Part shown: positions 1-11,000 of the stretch, in pieces
Numbering within the stretch: position 1 is the first letter of the stretch
Layout of the letters: each line of letters starts with the position of its first letter
Assembly (NCBI GenBank): GCA_023079485.1
Contig: CM041083.1
Span: forward strand, 173,779,480-173,843,479
Direction of reading: 5' to 3'
From: Archilochus colubris
Taxonomy: Eukaryota; Chordata; Aves; Apodiformes; Trochilidae
Length of the DNA stretch: 64,000 nucleotides
The notes under the pieces: generated by a model
What the model was told of the DNA's origin: nothing
Seen by the model: only the letters and a program-made list of their open reading frames with translations
The model's database searches: none
Program-made: the position numbers and the translations under genes

Positions 1-64
1 CCTCAGCTTCTCCTCATAAAACTTCTTCTACAGACCCTTCACCAGCGTGGTTGCCCTTCTCTAA
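1..64 (-). mobile_element. CR1 LINE fragment, cut by window edge
   Basis: The first 64 bases read like the antisense of the CR1 ORF2 C-terminal region (leucine and arginine-rich '[12 protein letters not shown]' area), seen more clearly in the copies at 41 kb and 54 kb. It is old and diverged and the rest lies outside the window. No function is expected. Confidence 0.55.
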
Positions 65-806
65 TAAAGTCAATGAATGCTTAAAACAATCAGACACACC
101 TGGGTGTGCATAAAAATTGCAGGAGCCATCCTTGGTCTTCAAATTCTCCACATTTCCTTTTCACATACTGAGTCCTGGACTTCAGGAAAGTGGTGTTGGA
201 AGACAGGACAGGAAGATCTCAGATCCTTAAAATGGTCTGTACAAAGCAGCTGGCATCATTAGGATGGACATATAGATTACACAGGGTTACAAGCACTGTA
301 TTTTTACTGCTTTAGAATTCTATGTATCCAAAAAGCATGGTGGGATCATTAAACTAGAACCTACACACACAGCCTGTTGGTCCATCTCACCCATGGCTGT
401 GCTAGGAGAGAGAGCTGCCATCAGTATGGTTCTGCCCATTTCTATCAAGGAGGTTTTAATTATGTTAAAATATGCCCTGTGATGTTTGGAAGGAGTTGGG
501 ACAATTGTCTTGGAAACAATAAGTTGTCCCTGTTGGATCAGTTCCAACATTGGAACATTGCTGGTTTTCCATGTGAGGGTCATAACAATCAGTCACATGC
601 ATTCATAATCAGTTTGCTGTGATTTAGCATAAGGGATTGTAAAATTACACTCCAGGAGCAATTGGTCTGTATGACCTTAATTGCAAGTTGTTCTGCACAG
701 GAGGTGCTGGCAGTTTTCTGAATTTCCATCCCTTTTTTGGATGTCTATCCTTTGTTTGGAAACGCTCCCTGGAAGGTGGGGATGAAGAAAGTGAGCAGAA
801 AACACA

Positions 807-828
807 GGGAGGCAGGGGGGTGGGAGGG
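807..828 (+). other. G-rich run, candidate G-quadruplex
   Basis: Four runs of three or more G separated by one to five bases fit the usual G3+N1-7 pattern. It lies in gene-free sequence, so a regulatory role is not suggested by context. Confidence 0.4.
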
Positions 829-1110
829 TGGCCCAGGACAGGGAGAGAGGTGTTGGCTGGAAAGGGATGGGAATGTCCCAGTCAGGGCAAGTCAGGGGTC
901 ACAAGTGGGCAGAGTGGGAGTGCTGAGAGCATCCTGCTCCACCTGTGCAGCTCCTTCCCCATCCTGAGCTGCTAGGGAAGGATCTTGATTTTCCCTCTTT
1001 TTCCTCTGCCCTACCCTCGTGGTCTGAGCTGGCTTCTCTGGCCAGGAGGGGGCTGTAATACAGAGAACAGTTCAAACATCAACACACTGATGAAAAGGGA
1101 CCAAAGAAGC

Positions 1111-1129
1111 AAAAAAAAAAAAAAAAAAA
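1111..1129 (+). repeat. Poly-A run (19)
   Basis: Nineteen consecutive A. The sequence around it contains no recognisable retrogene, so it is recorded as a simple repeat. Confidence 0.85.
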
Positions 1130-1539
1130 GAATTGTAATTCTAAAAAGAAGCAAAGTAGAACAGAAAATGTAAGTATGCCACTGTACAGGTCAGTGGGGT
1201 GTTACCTTTTGGACAGTGTGTGCAGGTATGGTACCACCATCTGCAGAAGCAGAAAGGATGCAGCGATGGGAACTTGGTCAGTGGAAAAAAGAGACAGCCC
1301 TTGCATAGCTCAGCCTGGAAAAGAGGTGAGTGGAGACAGAATTTTTAAATTTCTATGAAGTTCTGGGGGGCCAAGGTGAAACTATTAGCCTCCACTACTA
1401 CAAAATCCAGGAGGTATTGAAAGGCACTTGTTGTGTTGGCATGAACAGTATTGCCTGGTTTAAGTGCTCAGCATTTCCTGGTTTCCAGAAATTTTTAATT
1501 CCAGAAGTTTTAATCACTAGCCCCTTCCAGGTCTTCAGA

Positions 1540-1660
1540 GGTTTGAATCACAGGATTGTCACAGTTGGAAAAGATCTCTAAGATCACCACATCCAACTGT
1601 AAAGCATGTGACCCTAAACTTAACACACCAGAAGCAACCTTAATTCCCCTTGAGCCAAGA
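1540..1660 (-). mobile_element. Possible old CR1 3' end
   Basis: The stretch beginning 'aatcacaggattgtcac' and running through 'gatcaccacatccaact' resembles the antisense of CR1 3' ends, which carry a 'tagatgatc...ccaacc...attctgtgattc' pattern. Divergence is high and the boundaries are guesses. Confidence 0.35.
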
Positions 1661-2420
1661 TCTGCTGCAGGGTTTTGCAGTGAGTGTCTGCCAGCCAGCT
1701 ATTTCCATGGGACCAGAAGTCTTTTAGCACCTGGAAATCCATCAGAGAGATCCTGCCTGATTTTCAGGTCACTCTACTGTGAAAATCCTCCCACGCCAAA
1801 GGATAAAACCCATAGCAAGAGACATCAAACGCCACATCCAGCTCCATTGCCTGGTCACAAGATGAAAAGCTAGCACAAAGCAGGTGAAGAAAGGAGCATC
1901 CGTGCAATGTCCCTGCTCTGTCTAACCTTGCCACATCCCTCCCAGGGCTGGCACAGAGCACAGCCACACCAGAAACACAAGAATACTCTGGGCAGCAGCA
2001 GCAGACTGCCAGTGGCTGCCCCAGGAGCTCCCTGGGCAGCCTGAGTATGCAGAACTCCTGATTTCTCACTGCTTAGACAAGGTTTAATTAGAGCCTGGTA
2101 GGAGTTTAGCTAAGCCCAATTATTATTTTTACCACTACCTCGGCAAAAGCGTTCCTGTTCTCAGTAATATTGGGGAATTGTTACTAGTTCATATGGGAAA
2201 AATAGACTCTGGCATCAGTAAATCCTTGTTGTTTGGATTACATGTCCTAAATGAACTCCTTCATGTCTGTATTTCTTGTGTTAGATGCCATCAGTAGTTC
2301 TCTTGGTCATCTGTTAATGTTCATAATTAAAATCTGCCTGGCTAATTTATCTCACAAACAACTCCTCTCTGTTTGCCAACATGACACCTAAATGTCCAGT
2401 ACTGCAACTGCAAAGTGAGA

Positions 2421-2552
2421 CATCACCCAATAGGCACAAACTGGAACAAGGAAATTCTCCCTGAACATCAGGAAACACTTTTCCACTGTGAAGGTGACTG
2501 AGCTGTGGAACTGGAAATAAGGACAGGTTGCTCAGGGAGGTTGTGGAGTATC
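2421..2552 (+). mobile_element. CR1 fragment, 5' half, interrupted by an LTR
   Basis: This is the CR1 ORF2 C-terminal region and start of the 3' part ('gaacatcaggaaacacttttc', 'ggttgctcagggaggttgtgg'). The element stops at 2552 and resumes in register at 2907 with 'catccttggaggtattcaa'. The interruption is a separate LTR insertion, so the CR1 is the older element. Confidence 0.75.
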
Positions 2553-2899
2553 TGTGGGAAAACAGTCTGCGGAGGCTTAAGGATTCCATGTGCACATCAA
2601 TATGATTGTATGAAATCATTTATTAGCAACTTGCACTCACTTTATATAGAGAAGCCTTGTTTACACCATCTTATCAAGCAGGTGGCCTTGTACTCCAACC
2701 ACACATACCATTCTCACGGAAAGATTCTTCTCACATAATTATTTTCCTCTTCCGTTGCCAATTAAGTTATCTCTTTCCCAGTAGCTCATTCTCAGAAAGC
2801 CTCTAACTAGGCCTCAATAACCATTAACACAATGTGGCCTAAATTGAAGTAAGTCAGGATTGCTCACAACCTGTATATTTCTGAACTGTTTCTCCAACA
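2553..2899 (-). mobile_element. Solo LTR (347 bp) nested in CR1
   Basis: The segment begins TG (2553) and ends CA (2899) and is flanked by a 7-bp direct repeat, GAGTATC, at 2546-2552 and 2900-2906. This is the target-site-duplication signature of retroviral integration. On the minus strand a TATATAAAG box (about 2649-2641) is followed 26 bp later by AATAAA (2614-2609), the compact U3-R order of a class II-like LTR, so I favour the minus orientation. No internal retroviral sequence remains, hence a solo LTR left by recombination. Seven bp is one more than the usual six for class II; one base may be chance. Confidence 0.75.
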
Positions 2900-2906
2900 G
2901 AGTATC

Positions 2907-3035
2907 CATCCTTGGAGGTATTCAAAAGCCATCTGGATATGGTCCTGGGCTCTAGGTGGCCTTGCTTGAGCAGGGTGGTTGGAACAAATCACCTCCAGAG
3001 ATCTCTCCCACCCTCAGTGATTCTCAACAATTCTA
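2907..3035 (+). mobile_element. CR1 fragment, 3' half
   Basis: Continuation of the CR1 broken at 2552: 'catccttggaggtattcaa', then 'ggtcctgggctctaggtgg', ending in a degenerate 'cagtgattct' 3' tail typical of CR1. Confidence 0.75.
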
Positions 3036-3828
3036 ATTGCTCCCACCCTTGTGCCCTTAACTCATTCAGACTCCTTTACTAAAAGAAATGACTGGGAGAA
3101 AAGCTTATAAATGTTGGTTGACATTCATCACCTCTTTCCAGTTCTGAGTTTCTGGAGGCAGGAACAAGCAGTGAATCCCCATATGGCAACAGGAGTGGCC
3201 CTAGGAAATACGTGTTTCCAACACAGCACTACATGATGCTTGGCACAGGACCAGCAGTGGTGGAAACAGCACAAATGATGTGGACAGAGAGACTGGATGT
3301 CCACGTCCATGGGGTTTTGTGTCTGAAACTCATTCCCCAGCTTTCTGAGGCCATGGGAAATGCTGGTTCCTGGCTCCTCCTGTAGTGAAACCAATGTTTT
3401 TGAGGAGGAAAGCCATCTCCATCTCCCTTGTAATTGCTTTTGTGGTAAGTATAGTTGGGACTGAATAACACCAGTAAGGATAGCTTTTCTGCAATTAATT
3501 ATTCTCCAAAGAAACTGGGATTCAGCCAAATGCTAATGAAGTCAGAGGGAAATGGGAGCATCAAGCAATGAAAAAGCTTTACCAGCAGTTTAAGAGCTGT
3601 ATCATTTTTTTCACAAAATCAGATGGATGCATCTTTCTGCAGCCCTTTGCAGTCACTTTTCACACTTGAGCTCTCCTGTCCTTCTGCATGCAGTATCACT
3701 TAAATCCTGCACTAGTATTTTAAAAGAAAAACTGATTTAGATGAAAGACTGGATGTACAGTGGGAAAGACTGAGCCAGAGTAGAGTGAATGAGAAATAGG
3801 TCATTTAGTCTGAAATAACTTGGTTAGT

Positions 3829-4390
3829 GTGGTGGGACAGAAAGAGGGCTGACTGCACCATTCAAGCAAACAATTTATTTGAATTTCACTTACAGGTTTA
3901 ACTGCAAGGCTCAAGAAAACATTTTATTTGAACTGCACTGGCAGGCTTAATGTGGCACCATTGGGGGTTTTCACGCATGGAGTAGAAGAATGACCTATTA
4001 TAACTTAAATTAAGAGAATATACTATTAGAGCCTATAAAGATTCATAGAACACACTGTTACAACCTATAAAGGTTCATGGGCCACAGTATTACAACCAAT
4101 AAAGGGCACTAAATATCAGAGGTGTTTTAGTTAATCACCCACAGTTACACACTTACAGCATGCAAGATAATTGTATACTCCTCCAGGTAATGTCCCTCAG
4201 TCCCAGGGAAGTGACCTTGGCTGGTGTCCCCACCAGGTGGGAAGGATCTCCACAGAGGCCAGATTATAGTTGGAGAAGTGACTCTCAATTCCCAACCCAG
4301 ATCTCAAGGGTTTTATCCACTGGTTTACATGACTCTGGGCAAAACTACACCTGAGTGGATTACACTGTTATATTCTCAGTGTGATGGAGT
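3829..4390. repeat. Unclassified interspersed-repeat-like block
   Basis: This AT-rich block begins 'tgtggtgggaca' and contains the 32-bp tandem array listed separately. Its style (TG start, A/T-rich then G/C-rich) recalls a degenerate LTR, but I could not find a matching CA end with a target duplication, so the class is left open. No coding potential is seen. Confidence 0.3.
4024..4119 (+). repeat. Tandem repeat, three 32-bp units
   Basis: Units at 4024-4055, 4056-4087 and 4088-4119 are exactly 32 bp each and share the frame 'T-TTACAACCTATAAAGG-TCAT' with substitutions. A more diverged unit may precede the first. No gene is nearby. Confidence 0.7.
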
Positions 4391-7320
4391 TTTGCCTTAG
4401 ATTCTTTTATTCAACTGTGGGAGAGGTTCACTTTGGTAAGCTGGACTTGTTATTTCTCTTTTGCTGATTTTGTGATTTCCTGGGTACACAAGGTAGTCAG
4501 CTGAAGGTGGAACTGAAAACCTCTGGCTTCTCTCTAGTTTACTTCATCAGGTGAAGAAAGGGGAGATGGACCTCAAGTCAGTGCATAATGACTCAGGCCA
4601 ACAGGATCAGTATTGCTCCAGACTGTGTGTCCCATGGAACTGAAAAAGAAAGATGACACTGGAATCTTCTAAAACCTAAGATCAGCCATTGGTGATGGTG
4701 GAAACCACCTTCAGAAGCAGCAAGGAGGCTCTTTCTTGAAGTTAGCAAAACAGGAGAGGTGGTGTGAGACCCTGGCAACTTTGGTTTTGTGTCTCCAGAC
4801 TCTGCCCTTGAGTTGCTGTACAGGTGCAGCCTCTGCTGCATTTCAGCACACAAATCCCACAGCATCTTACACATAGGATGCTAGAGAAACTTGCAGGGGG
4901 ACATGAGAAACACAGAAGTAAAATAATGTCACAAGTGGCAGATTCAACCAGCCTGTGTACATCTTCTTGACAGGCCAATGACTTAAGCTTGGAGTGGCCT
5001 TATTAAATAAATGGAAATTTAATTTTCTTTCTGGAGCAACAGGAGGCTCTCATCAGAGAAGAAAACCTGATCATCAAGGCATCAAACTCTTTAAACAAGA
5101 ACCTTGGGATCAATAGAAAACCGAGAAGAAAAGAAAAAGATGGACTAATGTTCTCTCAAAATAAGAAAGGATAAAATAAGGTAGCAGATGGTGGGGGGAA
5201 GGAACCTTGGGGGAAATGTGCTTGCACTTTATAGTTACTGCTTTGGTACAGCTCTGTATGCCAGCCATGGTGTCAAGAGCTGGAACTGCTTGGAGTATCA
5301 TGGTTTGTTTTGTGCCCCAGCTCCTGTCTGAACAATTCACCAGAATTAAAAGAATTTATAATTTACTGTGGCTTGCCAGTTCTGTCTCTGTTTTTTTTGT
5401 TGGGTTTTGTTTTTTGGTTCTTGGGTGTTAAAAGTACTTTTTAGCTTCAGCCAGTGTTTGCATTGCAAAACCACTGTAGCCATTCCCAGCACCAGGTGTG
5501 TGTGTACAGCATGGTAAATTAAATGGGGAGAGTGTTATTACTTGTGTAGGCACAGTCATTCTCATTACAACTACTGCCCTTTCTAAATGTGTGTTTTAAT
5601 TAATAAGGAAGTAAGTGGAAGGTGAGCATTCAGAGGAAGAGCTGTCAATAGCACAGATGCATAAATGTGATGCACAGACAATGCACGCAGCCTGGCAGAA
5701 CTTGTGATCTGCTCTTTTTATTATTCTTCAGGCCTTTTATTACAGGATTTAGCAACGTGTCTCTTTCCTGACTTACTCACAGGAGATGTTGGAAATAATG
5801 GAAGAGGTGGTGAGGTTGGAAAAGAAGAAGGTGCTGGGGAAAAAGTTATCCATGTCTGAATCAGAGACCAACAGCTTGTCTGCCAGTGAGTTATGGTTTT
5901 GTTCATTTGTTTTTATGAAGCTATGTGAGCCCTTTCATATTCACTTATTTTATTTGGTTGTTTTTTTTTTTTTTTTGCAAACAAGAAAGGCAATTGAGAG
6001 GGCAAGGCAAGATGGTGGTGAAGAGACAGGAATGAAACAGAAAATGTCCTGGTTCCTGCTGGGGTCCAATACTGCCCAGGTCTTCCCAACTGCGCCTCAT
6101 CTCAGCCATGTGTAGGATGCAACCAACACTTTCCTCACAGAAGTGGCTTGATGTTGTACTGCTGCAAGGCAGATTTATCTCAGGGCTTACATTTAATAAA
6201 CGTGCAAGGAATTAAATAACAGTAATGATAGTGCTACCAAATCGGTGCTGTGTATTTCTGTAAACTTTTCAAATGAAGAAAATAGGGAGGCTGCTTTAGA
6301 CTTTATTTCCACTTACCTCCCCAGTCTCCCCCTCAGCAGTGTTGTGGAGGTTCTGCAATCTCTGGGCCAAGATCCCAGAATTAAACTCTCCAAGCAAAGC
6401 TGCTTTTATTGTTCTTTTAAAGATCACTCAAGAACAAACCTATTTTTCTGCTGCCTTTGTCCAACCTGCTTCTTATTTAAGCAATAAGATTTAATCCTGA
6501 AACCTAATCTGTTCAGAAGGGAAAGCTCCCTGTCAAATTCTCATTTTCTCCTTTTTCTTTAAGCATGCAGAGTTGTTGCTGTAGCTTTTAATAACTGGTT
6601 AATGGCTTCTGCAGGGAAAGGGAATTCATCTGCTGATTTGTTCACTGCAAAGGTGGACTCACAGGTTTTGGGGTGCTCCTGGCTTCAGCTCTAAGCTGCA
6701 ATGGGAACTGGTCAGCCCCTGGTACCCCTCTGAATGGCTGAGACCTTCCACCCTTTGGGATCCCATAGAAAAGTGCCCTGGTGGCCTGAAAATCTGGGTG
6801 CCTTCTCCCTACAAAAGCAACCCTCATGTCCCAGTCTCTCCCTCTGTTTGGTCATGGTGAGCAGGTCCTGCTGCCTTTAAGATACCTGTGTGCCTTACAA
6901 ATATTTCTTCTTCTCCTTGTTGTTTCTCTTTCTCACCTTATCCAGTAACACCACATAAGCCTATTTTTTTATGGTGCATGGACCATGTACATCATCCTTT
7001 CCTGGCTGCACAGCTGTTACCTGTTGCTCAGCAGTCATGACCAAAAATCAGGACCCTGGTTTTCAGAACAGCCAGGAGCCATCAGGTACCCCAGGCCCTG
7101 CCAGTGAAGCCTGGAGAAGGATACACTAAACCTTCACCAGGGAGGGAAGAAGGCTACAGCAGAGGTGCTCTGACCACAGCATCCCTCAATGAACCCTGCT
7201 GGTCAGCAAGTCAGGCATGATGGGAGCTTACACCCAGCACCCACCACAGGGTTGGGTGGGTACCTGGATTAGCGAGGTAGGCAACTGTAGGCATCTTCCA
7301 CCAAAATTTGTGAACTACAG
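4391..7320. other. Gene-free sequence
   Basis: No exon-like open frame with matching splice sites was seen on either strand. Open frames here are short and resemble no family I know. A T16 run lies at 5961-5976. Confidence 0.5.
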
Positions 7321-8069
7321 TGTCCTGGTTTGAGCCAGGATAAAGGTGATTTCCTGTCTTGTACTTTTGCTTTCAGCTAAGTCTCTTGTACTTGCTGAAA
7401 TTAACAGTAAGTTTCTCAGACAGTGTCTGCTTCTGGGACTGATAACTCCCGATGTTTATAGTTACAGCCAGAGACTGGTGTGCAGAGCCAAGGCCACTGC
7501 TCAGTTCTCTTTTGCCCTCTGGAAGGAGAAAAGAAGTAAAGAGGTCACACCTGCAGCTCTCCTTTGGGGAGGAACGGACAAAATAGATGGACAAAATTGA
7601 CCAAACAGAGTATTCCAACCCATACACATCATAGTATAAATTTGAGGGATCGTGAGGGTCAAAACCCTTCCTGCTTTCCCTTCTTTGCCTGTCCCTGTTT
7701 GCTTTGGCATCCTGGGAGGGTTCCATCTGTTCCTCTGCCTGTGGTCCTGATCCATGCCAGCCTGAATCTGTGTTCCTGCCTCCAGCTCCAGGAGTCCAGC
7801 CTGGACTTTCCCAGGGCTGCCCTGCAGCCTGGGTGAGAGTTATTGGGGGAAAAAGCAGGAGGAACATGGTATCAATTTTCCTGTATATTTATATATATTT
7901 AGTAATTTTTTTCCTTTTTATCATTACTGTTTCATTAAAGCTGTGTAGTTTAGTTTCCAACCCATAAGCCTCTCTCCCTTATTCTCTCTCCTCTCTTTGT
8001 CAGGGAGGGGGGTTAATAGAGAGCATCTCTCATTCAGTCTAATTGCTGGGCCAGTGTTAAACTCTGACA
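7321..8069 (+). mobile_element. ERV-L type solo LTR (749 bp)
   Basis: It starts 'TGTCCTGGTTTGAGCC' at 7321 and ends 'GTTAAACTCTGACA' at 8069. These ends match the widespread bird LTR family that opens with TGTCCTGGTTT and closes with a GGTTAAACC-like ACA terminus. The flanks are TACAG (7316-7320) and TAAAG (8070-8074), a 5-bp duplication with one mismatch, as expected for ERV-L. No internal gag-pol sequence is present. 'ATTAAAG' near 7934 may be the poly(A) signal. Opposite-strand open frames here are chance. Confidence 0.8.
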
Positions 8070-11000
8070 TAAAGGTATAAACTTTTTCACTGCAACGCAA
8101 CCTTGGCCAGGGTAGCATTGGCCAAGTCACCTTTACTGCCAAAATCTGCCTCCCCCATGGGCATGAAGCAAGCAGCTGCTTCCCAAAAGTCCTGCTTACC
8201 TCCCTTTCATCCCTGAGATGACAATACACCTAATGAGCTATGTGGTCTTTAAAGAGAACAATGAAGCAATACCTTCTGAGTAAGTTACTTGCAGCACGAA
8301 CATATTGTCAGGTGTGTGTGGTTTTTAATCCTCTTCCCATAGCAAGAGAATAAAATTCCCCACACAAATGGCAACTCTGCAGTGAGTATCTGACATAATT
8401 ACAGTAATTATATTGTCTCTGCACTCTCTTATAATTCAGTGACAGTATATATTTATTGAGCTCTTTCCTGTTCAGCAGGTTGCTCCCAGCTGCTCAGATT
8501 TGCAACTGCAATGCAGAGGTATCTTAAAATAATATTAACCCTGGGAAGCCATGCCCCTTTCTGCAGGGACTCAGGGGGTCTCTCAGAGCAGGGCCTCACT
8601 CTGCAGACCCTTCCCAGCTCTGCTGGAAAGTCACACTGCAGAGCAAGCCCCCCATGGGTCTGATTTTCCCTGGTGAATAAAACTTTGCCCATTCTGCCTG
8701 TGTGAGCTGGACGTGGGCACTGTTGGGATGTAACCTGCATGTAGGTTACAAGCTGCTCAACCCACAGTGGGTTATAGCCTGATGACATGTCTGTGGGAAA
8801 GCTAAATATTTTGCAGGCCCTGGCCTAGCAGGCATCCAGAAAGTAGTCTGTGGGCTCACTCACACAGAGGCATCTCTGGAGGCACAGCAGGACATGTGTG
8901 GCAGTGCTGATGCCCTCTGTGCCCAGAGCACGCAGCTGCCTTGGGCTGCTCAGCACATCCCCTGCATCCCGGTCAACAAGGAGGTAACACGGATTGCTCT
9001 GGGATGTAATGCATCTGAGCCACTGAAAACCCAGCACTCCTCTGCAGAGAAGCCTGTTACTTTGCCACACCAAGGATAAAGACAAAGCTTGTCACCTCTG
9101 GGAGCACGTGATAAAGCAATCCTGCTGCCTGGCAGGGAAATTGGCATGTGCCCATGCAGCCACGCACACCCAACCATCACTACCAACTCACAAGTCCCCT
9201 GCCTACCCCGGCCAGGACCCTTAGTTGTGTCCCTTGCTTCATCCCCATGAACTGTCCCACTGACATGCAGACAATTCAAGACCCAGCTCTAAAAAATGAA
9301 ACCAGGTGCATGCAAGGGGACCACGGCCAACCCCTGGTGCCTGGGGTGCAGTGGGTAGGCCCCCAGCCTTTCCCAACAGAGGGCTTCACACCAGCTCCTT
9401 CTCACACCCCCAAGACAGGACTGTTCTGTGTCCCCCAGGGATCTGATCCAATCCATGTGTGTGCTGTGCACCAGACCCATGCCCCTTGGGCAAGGGAAAA
9501 GCTGTAGGACAGCCAGTCCTAGGTTTGCTGCTCAGCCCCTTCATGCCTGGCCCCATGGCTGAAGGACAGGATGCCACCTCCAGCCCTTGCCCTAACCCCT
9601 TGTGCATGGGCAGGAGAAAGGTGAGAAAGGAGGAGAGCTCAGGGAACACCAATACTCCACCAGGTGTTCCTGAACAACAGAAATGTCTTAAAAAAAAAGT
9701 GAGAGATAAATGCCAATCTAAGACTCATTTGCTTTGATCAAAACTGCTGCAACCCATCCTCTATCACAGCAGGGTCATCCCTCTGATCTTGTGTATCCCC
9801 AGCAGCATCTTTGGCATTGCCTGGGAACTGCTCCTCTTCCTGTTTACAGGCAGTGTCACCTGGGATCTCCTCACACTGCTGGGGGCTGAAGGCAATCTGC
9901 GTTACAGAAGTTTAAATAACAACACAGAGGTGACAGCAGTATTGCTGCTTGTCACAGTAGTGACCTGTCACTTGCCAAACACACTGACATGTCCTGCACC
10001 GTAGCCACCTTAACATGAGGTGACAGTAGAGGAAAACTGGTTTGGTGAACTTCTTTCAAACACAATCTCTTTATTTATTTTAAGGAAATTAATTTGAGTT
10101 TTGGGTAGACCCCTATGTGTGTGAAGGCCTCAAATACTCATATTTATGCTTAATTTTTTTTTTAAATCTCTCATGAGACATGGGCAGCTGTAGTTTGGTG
10201 GAGCAGTGAGCACATGCCTTAGCTTCCTTGACTTCAAAAAGGTTTACACTTGTGCTTTGCTGCTCTCCTGAACAGAAAAACAATCCTGGAGCCTTATGAG
10301 GGCTCTACATGGTGACTCCCCAAGGGAAGCATCTGCTTAAAACAAAAGCCAACAAGCAGTCTTTCACCCTCAGTCTTTCAACCTCAGAGGGTTTAAACTC
10401 ACATTGCCAAGTGCAGGTTTGTTCTGCAGGTGTGGGCACCGTGCTTTGCCTTCCTGAAGTGCTGCTTTTTTTCTTGCATCTCAATTTGTTAAAGGAAAAG
10501 AAAAAAGCTAACAATAATTTCAGCAGACCGCACGTGTGGAGCTCGGGAATCACTCAGTTGTCAAATAGTACAAAGAAGGTAGAAATTCAGAGCTTGATAT
10601 GCAAATCTCAGTGCCTGAAATCTGCTCCCAGTCTGTATAATCTCGAGTCAGACCAACATTTTAGGCACACTCTGGTATTAGATTTAAACTGCCCCCCTTG
10701 TGGTTTTTTCCCTCTCTCTGCTAACCAGCAGAGATTCCCAGATTGTCTGTCTTGGATTCCAAACTCTTTACAGATTAAGGGGATTCTCTGGCTTGGGCTG
10801 GACCTGCAGTGACATCTCGTGGTCCCCTGGGAGGCAGGGTACTGACTACTGGGTGGCAGAGCCCCCGAACTTGAACCTTGCACCAGGGTCCCTGGACCAC
10901 AACACCAACCAGCACGGAGCAGCACAGACCTTCCAGGGGACTTACCTCCTCCTGGGCTGGCTGAATGGGGGAAACAAACACACATCTCCTCCTGTGACAA

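Noticed and set aside
3829..4390. Calling this block a solo LTR
   Set aside because: It has a plausible TG start but no CA end with a matching flanking duplication, so it is listed as unclassified.
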